NCBI RefSeq assembly: GCF_900142785.1
Contig: NZ_FRCD01000007.1
Location: 175,337 to 239,336 of the forward strand
Direction: 5' to 3'
DNA: 64,000 nucleotides
From: Chryseobacterium carnipullorum
GTDB lineage: Bacteria; Bacteroidota; Bacteroidia; Flavobacteriales; Weeksellaceae
Positions 42,558-51,766 of the stretch are shown in pieces. Below the pieces are notes generated by a model. It was not told the origin of the DNA, ran no database searches, and saw only the letters and a list, made by a program, of their open reading frames with translations. How positions within the stretch are numbered: the first letter of the stretch is position 1; each line of letters opens with the position of its first letter. The translations under genes were made by a program, and so were the position numbers.

Positions 42558-42914
42558 CTATTTAAGTTTTATATATTTATTTTCCATTCCTTCATAGAGA
42601 ATGGTCAATGTATCATTTTTAATGCTGTACTGACTTTCAGAGGTTTCTTTCGTGCGCTGATCTGCGCTGATTATTTTATTATTTTGAACTTCAAAAGTTG
42701 ATTCTATGGTATTCTGCATTTTATTTTCTCCCAGATGTTGACGAAAATGACCGTCTTTTGTGAATTCCAGAACTATCTTATCCATTGAACTTCCCGTTTG
42801 CGAATCTTTCAGAAGGCCTCCCCATTTCCCTATAAGCTGAGGATCTTTCTTTTTTTGCGAATGACAGTTGAATGCCAAAATGCATCCTAAAATCATTAAA
42901 ATAGGTTTCATCAT
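42558..42914 (-). CDS. Small lipoprotein, lipocalin-like, unknown function
   Basis: A 118-residue protein from ATG 42914 (a second ATG follows at 42911). The leader MMKPILMILGCILAFNC ends in a lipobox-like AFNC. The mature part starts QLIGKWGGLLKDSQTGS and has eight or so beta-strands, in the manner of small lipocalin-like domains. It is the last gene of the long T6SS-associated run and slightly overlaps the preceding frame's end if the upstream TTG is used. Possible immunity or accessory role, by position only. Confidence 0.6.
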   Translation of the reverse strand: MMKPILMILGCILAFNCHSQKKKDPQLIGKWGGLLKDSQTGSSMDKIVLEFTKDGHFRQHLGENKMQNTIESTFEVQNNKIISADQRTKETSESQYSIKNDTLTILYEGMENKYIKLK

Positions 42915-42949
42915 ATTTCTTATTATTATTTTAAACCCAATAATTATCT

Positions 42950-43426
42950 TCAATTACAGTTCAAAGACAGTTCTTTTCTCAGCCAATTCTTAGCTTTATG
43001 ATAGTTGAATATATCAGCTATTAAAAAACCTAATGGTATTAATGAAATGGAAGCTATCAGAAGTCTATCCGTAAAACCAACGATATGGGGCTTATGATCA
43101 ATTTTTATGACCTCGACAAATAAAGCCGGTAATATGCTTATCCCCAGTGTAACTGCAATGCATAAAGCTATTGAAAAGTAATTAGGTTGATAACGAACAG
43201 TTACTTTCGACCTGTTCCCTGATGTAATAAAGGATATTTTTGAAGATAAGTAGAAAAGAGACTTTGAAAACCCATTGTTTTTAAAATGAAATGATACATA
43301 CCTGATCCCACCTTCTCTTCTCATATTGATGTATCGGTAGCTCATGTATGTAAACCGCTTATAAAACTCCTCTTCAGAAAGATTTGTTTCACAGTTTTCT
43401 TCGTAGATTAAAAAATATTTAAACAT
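42950..43426 (-). CDS. Two-TM membrane protein, unknown function
   Basis: A 158-residue protein. The N-terminal ~70 residues are polar and beta-rich (FKYFLIYEENCETNLSEEEF, GGIRYVSFHFKNNG); membrane segments lie near 86-105 and 120-140, and the C-terminus is basic. The ATG overlaps the stop of the upstream lipoprotein gene by one base, so the two are co-translated. It may help protect the cell against the large OmpA-domain protein encoded upstream, but only position suggests this. Confidence 0.6.
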   Translation of the reverse strand: MFKYFLIYEENCETNLSEEEFYKRFTYMSYRYINMRREGGIRYVSFHFKNNGFSKSLFYLSSKISFITSGNRSKVTVRYQPNYFSIALCIAVTLGISILPALFVEVIKIDHKPHIVGFTDRLLIASISLIPLGFLIADIFNYHKAKNWLRKELSLNCN

Positions 43427-44397
43427 TAATAGATTTCAAATTCTGTTTTTCCTTTTGGGATATGTAATAAATAATCCAGCTCAGCTCCGGTCCAGCTTCC
43501 ATCTTTCTTAAATTTGCAAAGTAACGCAGAAGCTCCTCTGAAGCCTTTGTCTTTTTTGATACTTTTTAATCCTACCAGCTTTCCATCTCCATAGAAAACC
43601 AATTCGTAGTTACTCAACGGCATAAATTCTAAATTTTCGGCTTTTGCAATAGAGATCAGTTCATCCCAGCCTTCCTGTACTTCATCTTTATCAAAATACT
43701 GAGCGACTGCCTGGTCTTTTATTTTACTGTAAGAAAACTGTGCAATTTTATCCAGATCTTTTGCTTTAAATGCAGCCTCAATCATTTTATATGCTTCAAG
43801 TACCTTAGCTTCCAATATTTTTTTGTCAAAATTTCTAAGATCCTGGCTGTCTTTCCAGCCTTCAATAGTAAAAGGTACATTGGACAGCTTAAATGTTTTT
43901 GTTTCTTCAAAACGATCTTTCCCTGCCTCTTTAAATAATTTATCCTTATCCTTTGGTGCGTTATAAACAAATAAGTTATCCTGCTGTTTTTCAGCTGAAA
44001 GCTTATCCGTATTTTCATAAGATTCCACTTTTACATCAAACTCTGTCTGAGTGTCCAATTTTCCCAGATCTTCCCGTGGATACAGTACAACTTTTAATGT
44101 GTTGGTATTTCCAGTAAGGTATGGATTGATCTCATTTCCTGTACTAAACGATTCATTATTAAAGCTTTTCGTCACTTTAATATCATTGATAAAAATTTCA
44201 AAATTGCACATCCCGTTCGTATGGTAAATAACATATTTAGGTTCCTTTGGATAGTGCTTAATATTCTGAAGGGTTTTCTCTATTATATTTTTAGAATTAA
44301 TTTCTGAATTCTGTTTCATATTTAATTGATTGTTAGAAGTTTGAGAGCAGCTTAAAGTTGTTAATAAAATGGTTAATAATAAAATATATCTTTTCAT
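43426..44397 (-). CDS. Lipoprotein, candidate immunity protein
   Basis: A 323-residue lipoprotein (LTTLSC, Cys17). The first half is beta-rich (YVIYHTNGMCNFEIFINDIK, LKVVLYPREDLGKL); the second half (about 195-323) is an alpha/beta unit that resembles an NTF2-like fold (AKVLEAYKMIEAAFKAKDLD). It lies 4 bp downstream of the 944-residue OmpA-domain gene. A periplasmic lipoprotein directly after an effector gene is the usual position of a T6SS immunity protein; this role is inferred. Confidence 0.65.
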   Translation of the reverse strand: MKRYILLLTILLTTLSCSQTSNNQLNMKQNSEINSKNIIEKTLQNIKHYPKEPKYVIYHTNGMCNFEIFINDIKVTKSFNNESFSTGNEINPYLTGNTNTLKVVLYPREDLGKLDTQTEFDVKVESYENTDKLSAEKQQDNLFVYNAPKDKDKLFKEAGKDRFEETKTFKLSNVPFTIEGWKDSQDLRNFDKKILEAKVLEAYKMIEAAFKAKDLDKIAQFSYSKIKDQAVAQYFDKDEVQEGWDELISIAKAENLEFMPLSNYELVFYGDGKLVGLKSIKKDKGFRGASALLCKFKKDGSWTGAELDYLLHIPKGKTEFEIY

Positions 44398-44401
44398 AAC
44401 A

Positions 44402-47236
44402 TTATATTTTCAATAAATAAATTTTAAATAATCTAACTCTATCCGGAGCAAGCAGTTCATATTCTTTGGGTTTACCTTTTTCATCTTCTGTACTAACGTC
44501 AAAAATTGTGTATTTAATAATCATCAATTTCGCTTTAGCACTCAAAGTTACCTTAAGTCCTGAGAAAGAGATATAATTCTCTATGTAAAAGCCCTCTGTA
44601 TCTTTTCCGTAGGATTGGTATAATCCAATTAAAGCGCTGCCTTTAAACTCAAGATTTCCTTCAAATTTATGATAAATCAGACCAAAAATGAAATCTTCAT
44701 ACGCCATTTTCAGTTTTACTTCCGCTGCTAACTTTACATACTGACCATAGGCGACCACTCCCCTCGCTTCATCATAAAAATTTCCTGCTTGTTTTGAAAA
44801 AGCATAAGACTTCGTGAGGAAATTGTATTTTATGTTTTGTTCTATACTTATCCCTCCCACAATCGATATGGAAGCCGCAATATTATTGAGTTTATCCTCG
44901 TAGGTTCCCTTTGCTTTATCCCTTATATCTTCAAAGTCTTTTTGTTTTTGTTTGCCGGTAATCTTATCTTTTACAGTTTTATCGGTAATATAATCTAACA
45001 GGTCAAATTCCTTTTTATACTCTACTGCCACTACAGGTTCTATTTTCAGATCTGCTTCCCACACCAGGGCAATTCTTCCGTCTGCCTGTTTATAATAGTA
45101 GAGACCGCTCCTGTAGGCCATAGAGGGGCCTAATATTTCAACATCTTCAGGTAAGCTGTCCATTACCTTTTTTAACTTTTTCAATCCTTTCGCCAGCTTT
45201 TTGATTTTCTTAAGCTTGCTTATTCCACTTCGTCCTCTGGTAAGAAGCAGAATAAGGATTTCTATGACAATCTGAAGGCAGACAAAACCGTACATTGCCG
45301 CACTTGTTGCATATTTGGTATATTTTGTTTGAGCAATAAAATCTACGGTAGTTCCTGTAAGACTTAAAGCGGTACCTTTCTTCTCCTGGGTACGATTGTG
45401 AATAGCATGCAAACCTATTTCAATTTTTTGAGCTTCCGCTTTTATATAATCGAGCAGGACTCTTTTTGCCATATAATCCACCATACTCAGAGAAGTCCAT
45501 TTATAGATACTGTCTATTAAGGATTCAAATTCCGGCGCGAGGCCCTTTTGGAGACTAAGACTATGATTGTGGAAGAAATAATCTTCTTCATAATCATATT
45601 TTCCGTGAGCCAGCCAGACAATGTCGGGATATGTTTTTACATGTATTGTTGGTTTATTATCTTGTGGATAATAGGTACAACTGTTGATGTAGAAATAGTA
45701 GCTTTTGTGCATGGAGGAAAAGTAGTTGATGTATTTTCCAAAATAAAGTATATAATTTTTGATAAAATCATCTCCTATATTCGCATTTACAGGATAAGTG
45801 ATTGTGTTTTTCGGCTCTGTTTTGGAAATCGTACCATCCAATACTTTAATTTCATCTTTATGCCTACCGCGGCAACCTTTTCTTTCCTTACCTACCGCAC
45901 TTACGGTCAATTTCTTTGTTTTGCCTGCAAAGGGTGCAATGGTTTCAAAAACAATAGGTGAGAAAGTATTTTCATAATAGTTAAACCGAATAGAAGCCCG
46001 TCTGTTCTCCTGATGTTGTGCTTCAGTAAGATTTGTACCTTTATGTTTTAACTGGCTTTCTCCATGCCCATGACATTCAAACTTTGAACTCTCCAGTCCA
46101 TTGCTTTTGAAAAAGTTCATGATGGCTTCTGCTCTATCCTGAGACAGTTTGAGGTTATAGTTTCCAGGTCCTCTCTCATCCGCATGTCCATCTATTATAA
46201 TTCTGGAATGCTGGTTGGCTCTCAGTAATGAAATCAAGGGATTCAATACACTTTGTGCGTCTCCCCGCACGCCTGTTTTACCAAAATCAAAAAATATAAA
46301 ATGTTTTTCCTCCAGAGGGGTGGTAGAAATAGGTTTAACCTTTGTTTTCCCATCAACAAAAACGGGGAACTCATCAATTTCATTGATCTTAATCTGTTTA
46401 AATGTACAGGATCCTACTCTTGCAATATTGGTATTAGGTTGCCCTATAATCAGAGGCGTCTGATTGGAAGGCTTTGTCTTGTTGACCGCTTTCAGCTGAT
46501 TCTTAATATTAAGATATTGGCCGTGTCTGTCACTACCTTCTTTATCTTTGAGATAGGGACCGTTTTTTCTTTTAATTTTCACATAAAATTCTTCATTATC
46601 CTGAATCTGCTTTATGTGGGCTTTCCACTGTGAAGTATTGGGGATTTCAAGGTTGATCTGCCCGTCCTTAACTTCTACATTGTATATAGTACGCATCTTG
46701 TAGTCTCCGTTCCACATCTCATTGTGAACTTCTATGACCACTATTTCTCCGTTAATACCTTCTGTTCTGGCATGAAAATGTACAACCTCTCCATAGGCTA
46801 AACCGAAGTTTTGGCTATCTTTATTTTTAATGGTTTTTCCTCCCCTGGTTCTGCTCCAAGCACTGGAAACAATAAGTGGATCACAATATCCGCTTAAGAA
46901 CAACCCTGTAAAAGAGGAGTCGGGTTTTCCTGTCATGCTTGCTTCAATGTAATAAGGGTAACCACAAAGATTTTTAGGGATCTTATAAGAGAACAGTTTA
47001 TCCGTCATACACTCAAGCCTGTCAACGATATTTTTTCTATCCTTATCTAAAACAATCCAGTAAATTTTTCCTTTTTTCTGGGCATCCGTTGTTTCATTAT
47101 GCCATTCCTTGATATGAAAATGTGCTTTTTTATTGGCTGGGACGCATGCCCATCTATCCGGACTAAATTTGGAATTTGAACTATTAGCTTCATTCGCTAT
47201 GGAGACAAATTTTATTTTTTTTATTCCTTTTGGCAT
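44402..47236 (-). CDS. Large OmpA-domain protein, candidate T6SS-iii effector
   Basis: A 944-residue protein without a signal peptide. Residues ~1-300 contain two Ig-like or carbohydrate-binding-type beta modules (RWACVPANKKAHFHI; GEVVHFHARTEGINGEIV). An OmpA-like peptidoglycan-binding domain spans ~312-425 (FFDFGKTGVRGDAQ, IIIDGHADERGPGNYNLKLS, NRRASIRF). The middle part follows, then a membrane helix near 645-670 (FVCLQIVIEILILLL), a Lys-rich segment (KLKKIKKLAKGLKKLKK) and a beta-rich C-terminal ~200 residues. No catalytic motif is recognised. It starts 3 bp after the DUF4280 spike gene and is followed by lipoprotein/membrane genes. Effector status is inferred from context and lack of a leader. 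Confidence 0.75.
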   Translation of the reverse strand: MPKGIKKIKFVSIANEANSSNSKFSPDRWACVPANKKAHFHIKEWHNETTDAQKKGKIYWIVLDKDRKNIVDRLECMTDKLFSYKIPKNLCGYPYYIEASMTGKPDSSFTGLFLSGYCDPLIVSSAWSRTRGGKTIKNKDSQNFGLAYGEVVHFHARTEGINGEIVVIEVHNEMWNGDYKMRTIYNVEVKDGQINLEIPNTSQWKAHIKQIQDNEEFYVKIKRKNGPYLKDKEGSDRHGQYLNIKNQLKAVNKTKPSNQTPLIIGQPNTNIARVGSCTFKQIKINEIDEFPVFVDGKTKVKPISTTPLEEKHFIFFDFGKTGVRGDAQSVLNPLISLLRANQHSRIIIDGHADERGPGNYNLKLSQDRAEAIMNFFKSNGLESSKFECHGHGESQLKHKGTNLTEAQHQENRRASIRFNYYENTFSPIVFETIAPFAGKTKKLTVSAVGKERKGCRGRHKDEIKVLDGTISKTEPKNTITYPVNANIGDDFIKNYILYFGKYINYFSSMHKSYYFYINSCTYYPQDNKPTIHVKTYPDIVWLAHGKYDYEEDYFFHNHSLSLQKGLAPEFESLIDSIYKWTSLSMVDYMAKRVLLDYIKAEAQKIEIGLHAIHNRTQEKKGTALSLTGTTVDFIAQTKYTKYATSAAMYGFVCLQIVIEILILLLTRGRSGISKLKKIKKLAKGLKKLKKVMDSLPEDVEILGPSMAYRSGLYYYKQADGRIALVWEADLKIEPVVAVEYKKEFDLLDYITDKTVKDKITGKQKQKDFEDIRDKAKGTYEDKLNNIAASISIVGGISIEQNIKYNFLTKSYAFSKQAGNFYDEARGVVAYGQYVKLAAEVKLKMAYEDFIFGLIYHKFEGNLEFKGSALIGLYQSYGKDTEGFYIENYISFSGLKVTLSAKAKLMIIKYTIFDVSTEDEKGKPKEYELLAPDRVRLFKIYLLKI

Positions 47237-47239
47237 AAT

Positions 47240-47740
47240 TTACAATTTTGGAGATTCTCCGGCTTCTAAACCTTCATGTGTGGGTTGCTCTTTATACATT
47301 TCCTCGGAACTTACAAGTGGATTGATTTGCTGCTGCACATCCTGATCAGCATTTTTAAAATTCTGTGCGCTACCTTCCGTTCTCTGCCCATGGTCTATGA
47401 TTTCAATACATGGGGTTCCGGCAATGGCACAGATGGCCTTGCTGGTTTCCAGAATGATATATCCTCCGTTATTAAGCTGAACCTTTTCATAAAAATCTTT
47501 CCACTCGGTCACCATGATTTTGCACGGTGGTGGCGGTACTCCCATTTTGGTACAGTTGCCGAATGTATTCTTCTCAAAGGTAGCCGCTCCTATTTCCTTC
47601 GTGGTCACAATTAGTTTTTGTGAAGCATTTTTATCATTAGCGTATTCTTTCTGGTGCGAGAGCACTTTAATCTTGTCCGGAAGCTGTCCGAACTGGCATT
47701 TGCACATGGCACCCTGCACTACAATATGTTTTTCTGCCAT
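47240..47740 (-). CDS. DUF4280 PAAR-like T6SS spike-tip protein
   Basis: A 166-residue protein with the DUF4280 pattern: VVQGAMCKCQFGQLPDKI at the N-terminus, ATFEKNTFGNCTKMGVPPPP in the middle and AICAIAGTPCIEIIDHGQR near residue 105. DUF4280 proteins are PAAR-like and are thought to cap the VgrG spike in Bacteroidota and some other systems, with cysteine/histidine residues binding a metal. It is encoded between a secreted protein (2-bp gap) and the 944-residue candidate effector (3-bp gap), which suggests that it carries that effector. Confidence 0.85.
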   Translation of the reverse strand: MAEKHIVVQGAMCKCQFGQLPDKIKVLSHQKEYANDKNASQKLIVTTKEIGAATFEKNTFGNCTKMGVPPPPCKIMVTEWKDFYEKVQLNNGGYIILETSKAICAIAGTPCIEIIDHGQRTEGSAQNFKNADQDVQQQINPLVSSEEMYKEQPTHEGLEAGESPKL

Positions 47741-47742
47741 AA

Positions 47743-48786
47743 CTACAATTCTTTATTTGAAACAACGAGTCTGGTTAAATATTGATTTCCAAATTCGAGA
47801 CGGACAAAAGAGGAATTCATTTTAAAAGTAACAACGGTTAATGCTCTGGCTGAATTTTCATCGGTGTCTACCGTTGTCTGATAAAGCTGTGCATTGTACC
47901 GTGCAAACTTCTGCTTACACTCAGAGGGTGAGCTTTCGTTGAATACTAAACCAAATGGCAATCCTGAAACGCTGTCCTCTCCGTAATACTGAATGGCGTA
48001 GTACTCTTCTCCTCCATTCATATTGGCATAAATCATATTAAAATCTTCAAAATCCCAGTTGGAATATTTCCCGCCTTTACAGTCTTTGCATTCCAATTCA
48101 CTTGGACCGGTCTGTAAAAGTTTTGTGAAAGTTCCTGAGGTAGCAGGTAATGGGATCAATTGTTTTTTACCAAATAGACTTTGTAATTTTTTAGATACGG
48201 TCTTTTTTTGAGTGGTTTTTGCTTCAAAGGCGGCAACCTGAGCCGTTGCCTGTGCTTCGGTTTCCTCGTCTGTGAACGAAGCGTCAACAGCTGTCAGATC
48301 ATTTGAATGTTCTGCAGGCTTGTGGTTTAATAGAAACTCTTTGATCTCTTTCTCAAGTTTCCCTGTGGATTTGGTGAGCTTTGTATCCACTTCTTTTTTA
48401 GACCAGCTGTCCGGCACTACTTTTTCAAGAAAAACGGTGATTTTCGTGCTTTTTGAAGAGACCTTTTTCATATTGACGTTCCAAACTGCCTGCTGGATAA
48501 ACTGTTTAGATTTGGCTCCGGTTTTCAGTGCTAAATCCAGATAAGGATTTTTTTGGCTTCCTTCATATTTGAGATCATAGAGCTCGACAGTCGTTGAGAA
48601 GTCGGTGTCTGATGCCGCAGCAGCTTTAGCTTCATCTTTTGTAAAATCATTTTTAAAATCAAAAATGGAATTCTGTAAGGTCTGGATGTCTTTCGGTATA
48701 TTAAACTCCACTTTTTGCCCGAAATACAGGCTAAAGCTTAATAGAAAGGTCAGTATGGATAATTTGTGATTGGTTTTCATTTTCAT
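47743..48786 (-). CDS. Exported protein of the T6SS cargo run, unknown function
   Basis: A 347-residue protein with a signal peptide (about 1-23, LYFGQ). The mature part has charged helices (residues ~90-200, rich in Lys/Glu/Thr) and a C-terminal beta-rich domain with two CxxC-like cysteines (ELECKDCKGGKYSNWDF) and NGGEEYYAIQYYGEDS. No family is recognised. It lies 18 bp after the LysM gene and 2 bp before DUF4280, so it is a fixed part of this cluster; a periplasmic partner or immunity role is possible. Confidence 0.65.
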   Translation of the reverse strand: MKMKTNHKLSILTFLLSFSLYFGQKVEFNIPKDIQTLQNSIFDFKNDFTKDEAKAAAASDTDFSTTVELYDLKYEGSQKNPYLDLALKTGAKSKQFIQQAVWNVNMKKVSSKSTKITVFLEKVVPDSWSKKEVDTKLTKSTGKLEKEIKEFLLNHKPAEHSNDLTAVDASFTDEETEAQATAQVAAFEAKTTQKKTVSKKLQSLFGKKQLIPLPATSGTFTKLLQTGPSELECKDCKGGKYSNWDFEDFNMIYANMNGGEEYYAIQYYGEDSVSGLPFGLVFNESSPSECKQKFARYNAQLYQTTVDTDENSARALTVVTFKMNSSFVRLEFGNQYLTRLVVSNKEL

Positions 48787-48804
48787 TTAGTTACGTTTTT
48801 TCTA

Positions 48805-49860
48805 TTACTCTGTCAGAGCCGCAATGACTACTGCTATTTTCTTTTCTTTTTCAAGGTCTATACTGCATTCCAAATACAATGATTCGGGCAGTAATGTTTC
48901 TCCGTTCAGATAATATGCCAATTTGAAATTTCCCTCATGGTTCATTACCGGATGTTCTTCAATAATCAGGGAAAAAGGAGCTCCATTCATAAAATCATAG
49001 ACGGTTCTTTCATCGTTTAAGATTCCTTCCCCTTGGATATTAACCAGGTCATATTCATCTTTCAACGGATCAATCTCCAGTTTTACTTCATACTTCGGTT
49101 CCACAGAATTATTGACAATAGGGAAACTTTCTGCTGTACTGGTTTCATAATGAGGTCCGAACTGATGATAGATCCCGAAAAACAATGTTCTGATGAAATA
49201 GTCATTTTTTAGATAAAGACTCATGGCTTCAGGTTCGTTGATTACTTTTTCTATTTTTTCACAGTAGCGGTCGACCGTTTCTCCTTCAAACTCTTGATAA
49301 ACCTCCTGCTTTACTCCGGGCCATCTTTCTTTAAACACTGAAAGATTTTCTACCGCATTAAATTTTCCCTGTTCATCTGCACTGATGTGCAGGGGATACA
49401 AAACTTTGGACGTTTTAAAGGCGAGCAGATCGGCTATTTCGTTAACTTCTTCTTCATTCAGATAAAGACCGGAGGTTCTGTCTATTTCAAAAAAATGCAG
49501 TTGATTTTCTGTTTTCAGCCAGCGTACTGACATTTCATATTTCAGTTCATTTTTGTGATCATTGTTTTCAATATTTACACTGACTCCGTATCTGCTGAAA
49601 GAGTTTTGCGGCTGAAAAACCAGACTGTTTCCCCTACCGAATCTGACCAGCTTATTTTTATCCGTCACGGAGGTTCTGGGAATAAACAGCTCCTTCTGAC
49701 CGGTAAGATCAATCAGGATCATGTCCTTTACGTCGCACTGGTTATTATGAAATAGTTTTAAAGCATCGGTATCTAAGTGGTACAGCGATGCGATACTTTT
49801 CAGGCTTTCTCCTTTCTGAACGGTATGTATGTTAAATTTCTGCATAAAATGATCAGGCAT
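48805..49860 (-). CDS. LysM-domain protein of the T6SS cargo run
   Basis: A 351-residue protein without a signal peptide. An N-terminal LysM module (residues ~8-55, IHTVQKGESLKSIASLYHLD ... LFIPR) is followed by a ~290-residue mixed alpha/beta region with no recognised family (SVRWLKTENQLHFFEIDRTSG; ERWPGVKQEVYQEFEG). LysM proteins without leader occur near Bacteroidota T6SS and contractile-tail genes, where they can act as adaptor or tail-tip parts. It is separated from the Tle1 gene by a 168-bp gap, so it may start a second transcript leading to the 944-residue protein. Confidence 0.7.
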   Translation of the reverse strand: MPDHFMQKFNIHTVQKGESLKSIASLYHLDTDALKLFHNNQCDVKDMILIDLTGQKELFIPRTSVTDKNKLVRFGRGNSLVFQPQNSFSRYGVSVNIENNDHKNELKYEMSVRWLKTENQLHFFEIDRTSGLYLNEEEVNEIADLLAFKTSKVLYPLHISADEQGKFNAVENLSVFKERWPGVKQEVYQEFEGETVDRYCEKIEKVINEPEAMSLYLKNDYFIRTLFFGIYHQFGPHYETSTAESFPIVNNSVEPKYEVKLEIDPLKDEYDLVNIQGEGILNDERTVYDFMNGAPFSLIIEEHPVMNHEGNFKLAYYLNGETLLPESLYLECSIDLEKEKKIAVVIAALTE

Positions 49861-50028
49861 TCCTGTTCTCTTTCTTGATATTTTACTTCATGTCCTTTAT
49901 ATAGACAATTAACAGGAGAATTCCTGACAGTATCAATATTCAATTTGTAATTCTGTTCTTCTTATTTTTCGTAAAAAAGGTGACCCAAAAATTCTGTTTA
50001 ATGTCAGAATCTATGCATAGATCCGGAA

Positions 50029-51441
50029 TTAATGGAGCACTCTCACTCTGTCTGATGTAGGATCCATTCCTATTCCCTCTCTTCTTGCAGACCAGTGGAG
50101 ATATTCATTTCTGAGTCTTCTCAGGTCATCCTGTTCTTTCATTTCTTTCTGATAGTCTGCATATTTCTGTTCCGGTATTGATGTCCCGCCGTACGCGGTT
50201 TCCACGTCTTTATATCTTTTAAAAACATATTGTTTCCCATCTGCCATGGCGTACGATCTCAGCCTGTCTTTTACTCTTATCAGTAAAGAATCTTCTGAAA
50301 TGGAATATGTCTCATCAGTAAGCTTTTTTATGGTCAGAGGAACTGTTTTCTGAACACCATACTCCGCCATAAAATGTAAGGGCACAAAGCTGTATCTTTT
50401 TACGAGTTTACGGCTGCCTTTTAACGCCAGATAAAATCCGGGGGTAATGGTAAGCTGATCTTCTTTGTACCAGGCATCTGCTATAAGCTGGCTTCTCAAG
50501 GCTTTTAATTTCGCGCTGGTAGTCCATGATGTTTCAATTTCCTCCCAGGTCTCTGTTCCGTCTTCATAAGCTCCTCCCACATCACAGTGTACACCGGGGA
50601 ATATTTTTTCTATACCTACATGCACATTGGTAAGGTCAAAATTTTCTCTATGTTCATTTTCTGCTACAAAATGGATTACGGTCTGTGCTCTTCCGATATC
50701 ATTCAGACTAAGCTCTTCCACATCATTGTGAAAGTTCGGCATGGCAGAAAAGTTTTTTGAATAAGAGGACACGGTATCGTAAATACCCAGAAATCTTACT
50801 TTGATTACATCGACTGTAATTCCGGCTTCCTGTAGTTTCAGTCCCAGATGTCCCCATTTCGGAAGTTCATCGCCTTCCACTGTGGTGCCATCGCTGTCAT
50901 ACCTCGAGGTTACAGTCATCCCTTGATGTGAAACTGTAGTGGTGGTTGCTTTGTATTTTGATTTTCCTATTTCATGAACGAAATTACGGGCTGCTGCCGC
51001 ACCACGGCTGAAACCGAAAACGTCAAAAGTCAGTACTGCAATCTTATCCGCTTTTTTGGCGTTCTTGATATTTTTAACCTTTTTCACGATCTCTTCGCAT
51101 CCTTTCCTCACTTTACCCCGAATTCCGGTGTCTCCCGTTCCGAAGGCATAGCCCAGCATGGAATCTTTCTCTTTATCTTCAGTTCCTATCCCTTCGATGT
51201 AAATACCAAAATTTTTATCGTAATTGTCCCACAAACGCGCTACGTTGCTCCAGTCGTTATTATAACTGTTATTATCTGTAGGTGAACCTCCGTTTTTTTT
51301 GTATTCGGGAGTTTCGCGTCTTCTTTCGATGGTATTGGTTTTATTATTCAAAGTTCCATCGAAAAACATCCCAAGAGTAATGTCTAACACTTCCTCTTTG
51401 GTTATTTCCGGTGTATAATCTCCAAATTTATTATTGTGCAT
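50029..51441 (-). CDS. Tle1-like T6SS phospholipase effector (DUF2235)
   Basis: A 470-residue alpha/beta hydrolase of the DUF2235/Tle1 type. The N-terminus has ITLGMFFDGTLNNK (glycine-rich oxyanion part); the nucleophile is S145 in GFSRGAAAAR (GxSxG plus the family tail), followed by D222 (FLGIYDTVSSY) and H285 (FPGVHCDVGGAY), a complete triad. Tle1 enzymes are lipases delivered by T6SS that cut phospholipids in target cells. No leader is present, as expected for a T6SS substrate. It lies downstream of vgrG and next to a lipoprotein and a small membrane protein, the likely immunity genes. Confidence 0.88.
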   Translation of the reverse strand: MHNNKFGDYTPEITKEEVLDITLGMFFDGTLNNKTNTIERRRETPEYKKNGGSPTDNNSYNNDWSNVARLWDNYDKNFGIYIEGIGTEDKEKDSMLGYAFGTGDTGIRGKVRKGCEEIVKKVKNIKNAKKADKIAVLTFDVFGFSRGAAAARNFVHEIGKSKYKATTTTVSHQGMTVTSRYDSDGTTVEGDELPKWGHLGLKLQEAGITVDVIKVRFLGIYDTVSSYSKNFSAMPNFHNDVEELSLNDIGRAQTVIHFVAENEHRENFDLTNVHVGIEKIFPGVHCDVGGAYEDGTETWEEIETSWTTSAKLKALRSQLIADAWYKEDQLTITPGFYLALKGSRKLVKRYSFVPLHFMAEYGVQKTVPLTIKKLTDETYSISEDSLLIRVKDRLRSYAMADGKQYVFKRYKDVETAYGGTSIPEQKYADYQKEMKEQDDLRRLRNEYLHWSARREGIGMDPTSDRVRVLH

Positions 51442-51446
51442 CGTTT

Positions 51447-51752
51447 TTATTTTAGTTTTAATGACAGAATAACAATAAAATATAGTAATAAGGCTAAACT
51501 AACAGCCCATGCCATTATATTTTCAACAGCCCATTTTCTGTTTTTCCTGTACAGATAAAAAATAATTGCGGCCAAAACGGCTTCATACAAAATGATGTAT
51601 CCGATACAGAATACCGGGCTGTACAGATCTCCCAAATTATATCCCCCTCCTCCTATCGATCCTCCTGCTGTATCATATAAAAACCACGCCACAATTGCTG
51701 CTACGGGAATGAACAAAAACAATAGATTATAGGTAAGGGTTTTATAATTCAT
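51447..51752 (-). CDS. Small three-TM membrane protein next to Tle1
   Basis: A 101-residue protein with three or so membrane segments (about 8-27, 45-68, 77-97) and little outside the membrane except a Gly-rich loop (GGSIGGGGYNLGD). It lies 5 bp upstream of the Tle1 gene and 14 bp downstream of the DUF2931 gene, so the three are co-transcribed. It could contribute to immunity or to Tle1 handling; nothing more can be said. Confidence 0.6.
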   Translation of the reverse strand: MNYKTLTYNLLFLFIPVAAIVAWFLYDTAGGSIGGGGYNLGDLYSPVFCIGYIILYEAVLAAIIFYLYRKNRKWAVENIMAWAVSLALLLYFIVILSLKLK

Positions 51753-51766
51753 ATATCTGGATATCT

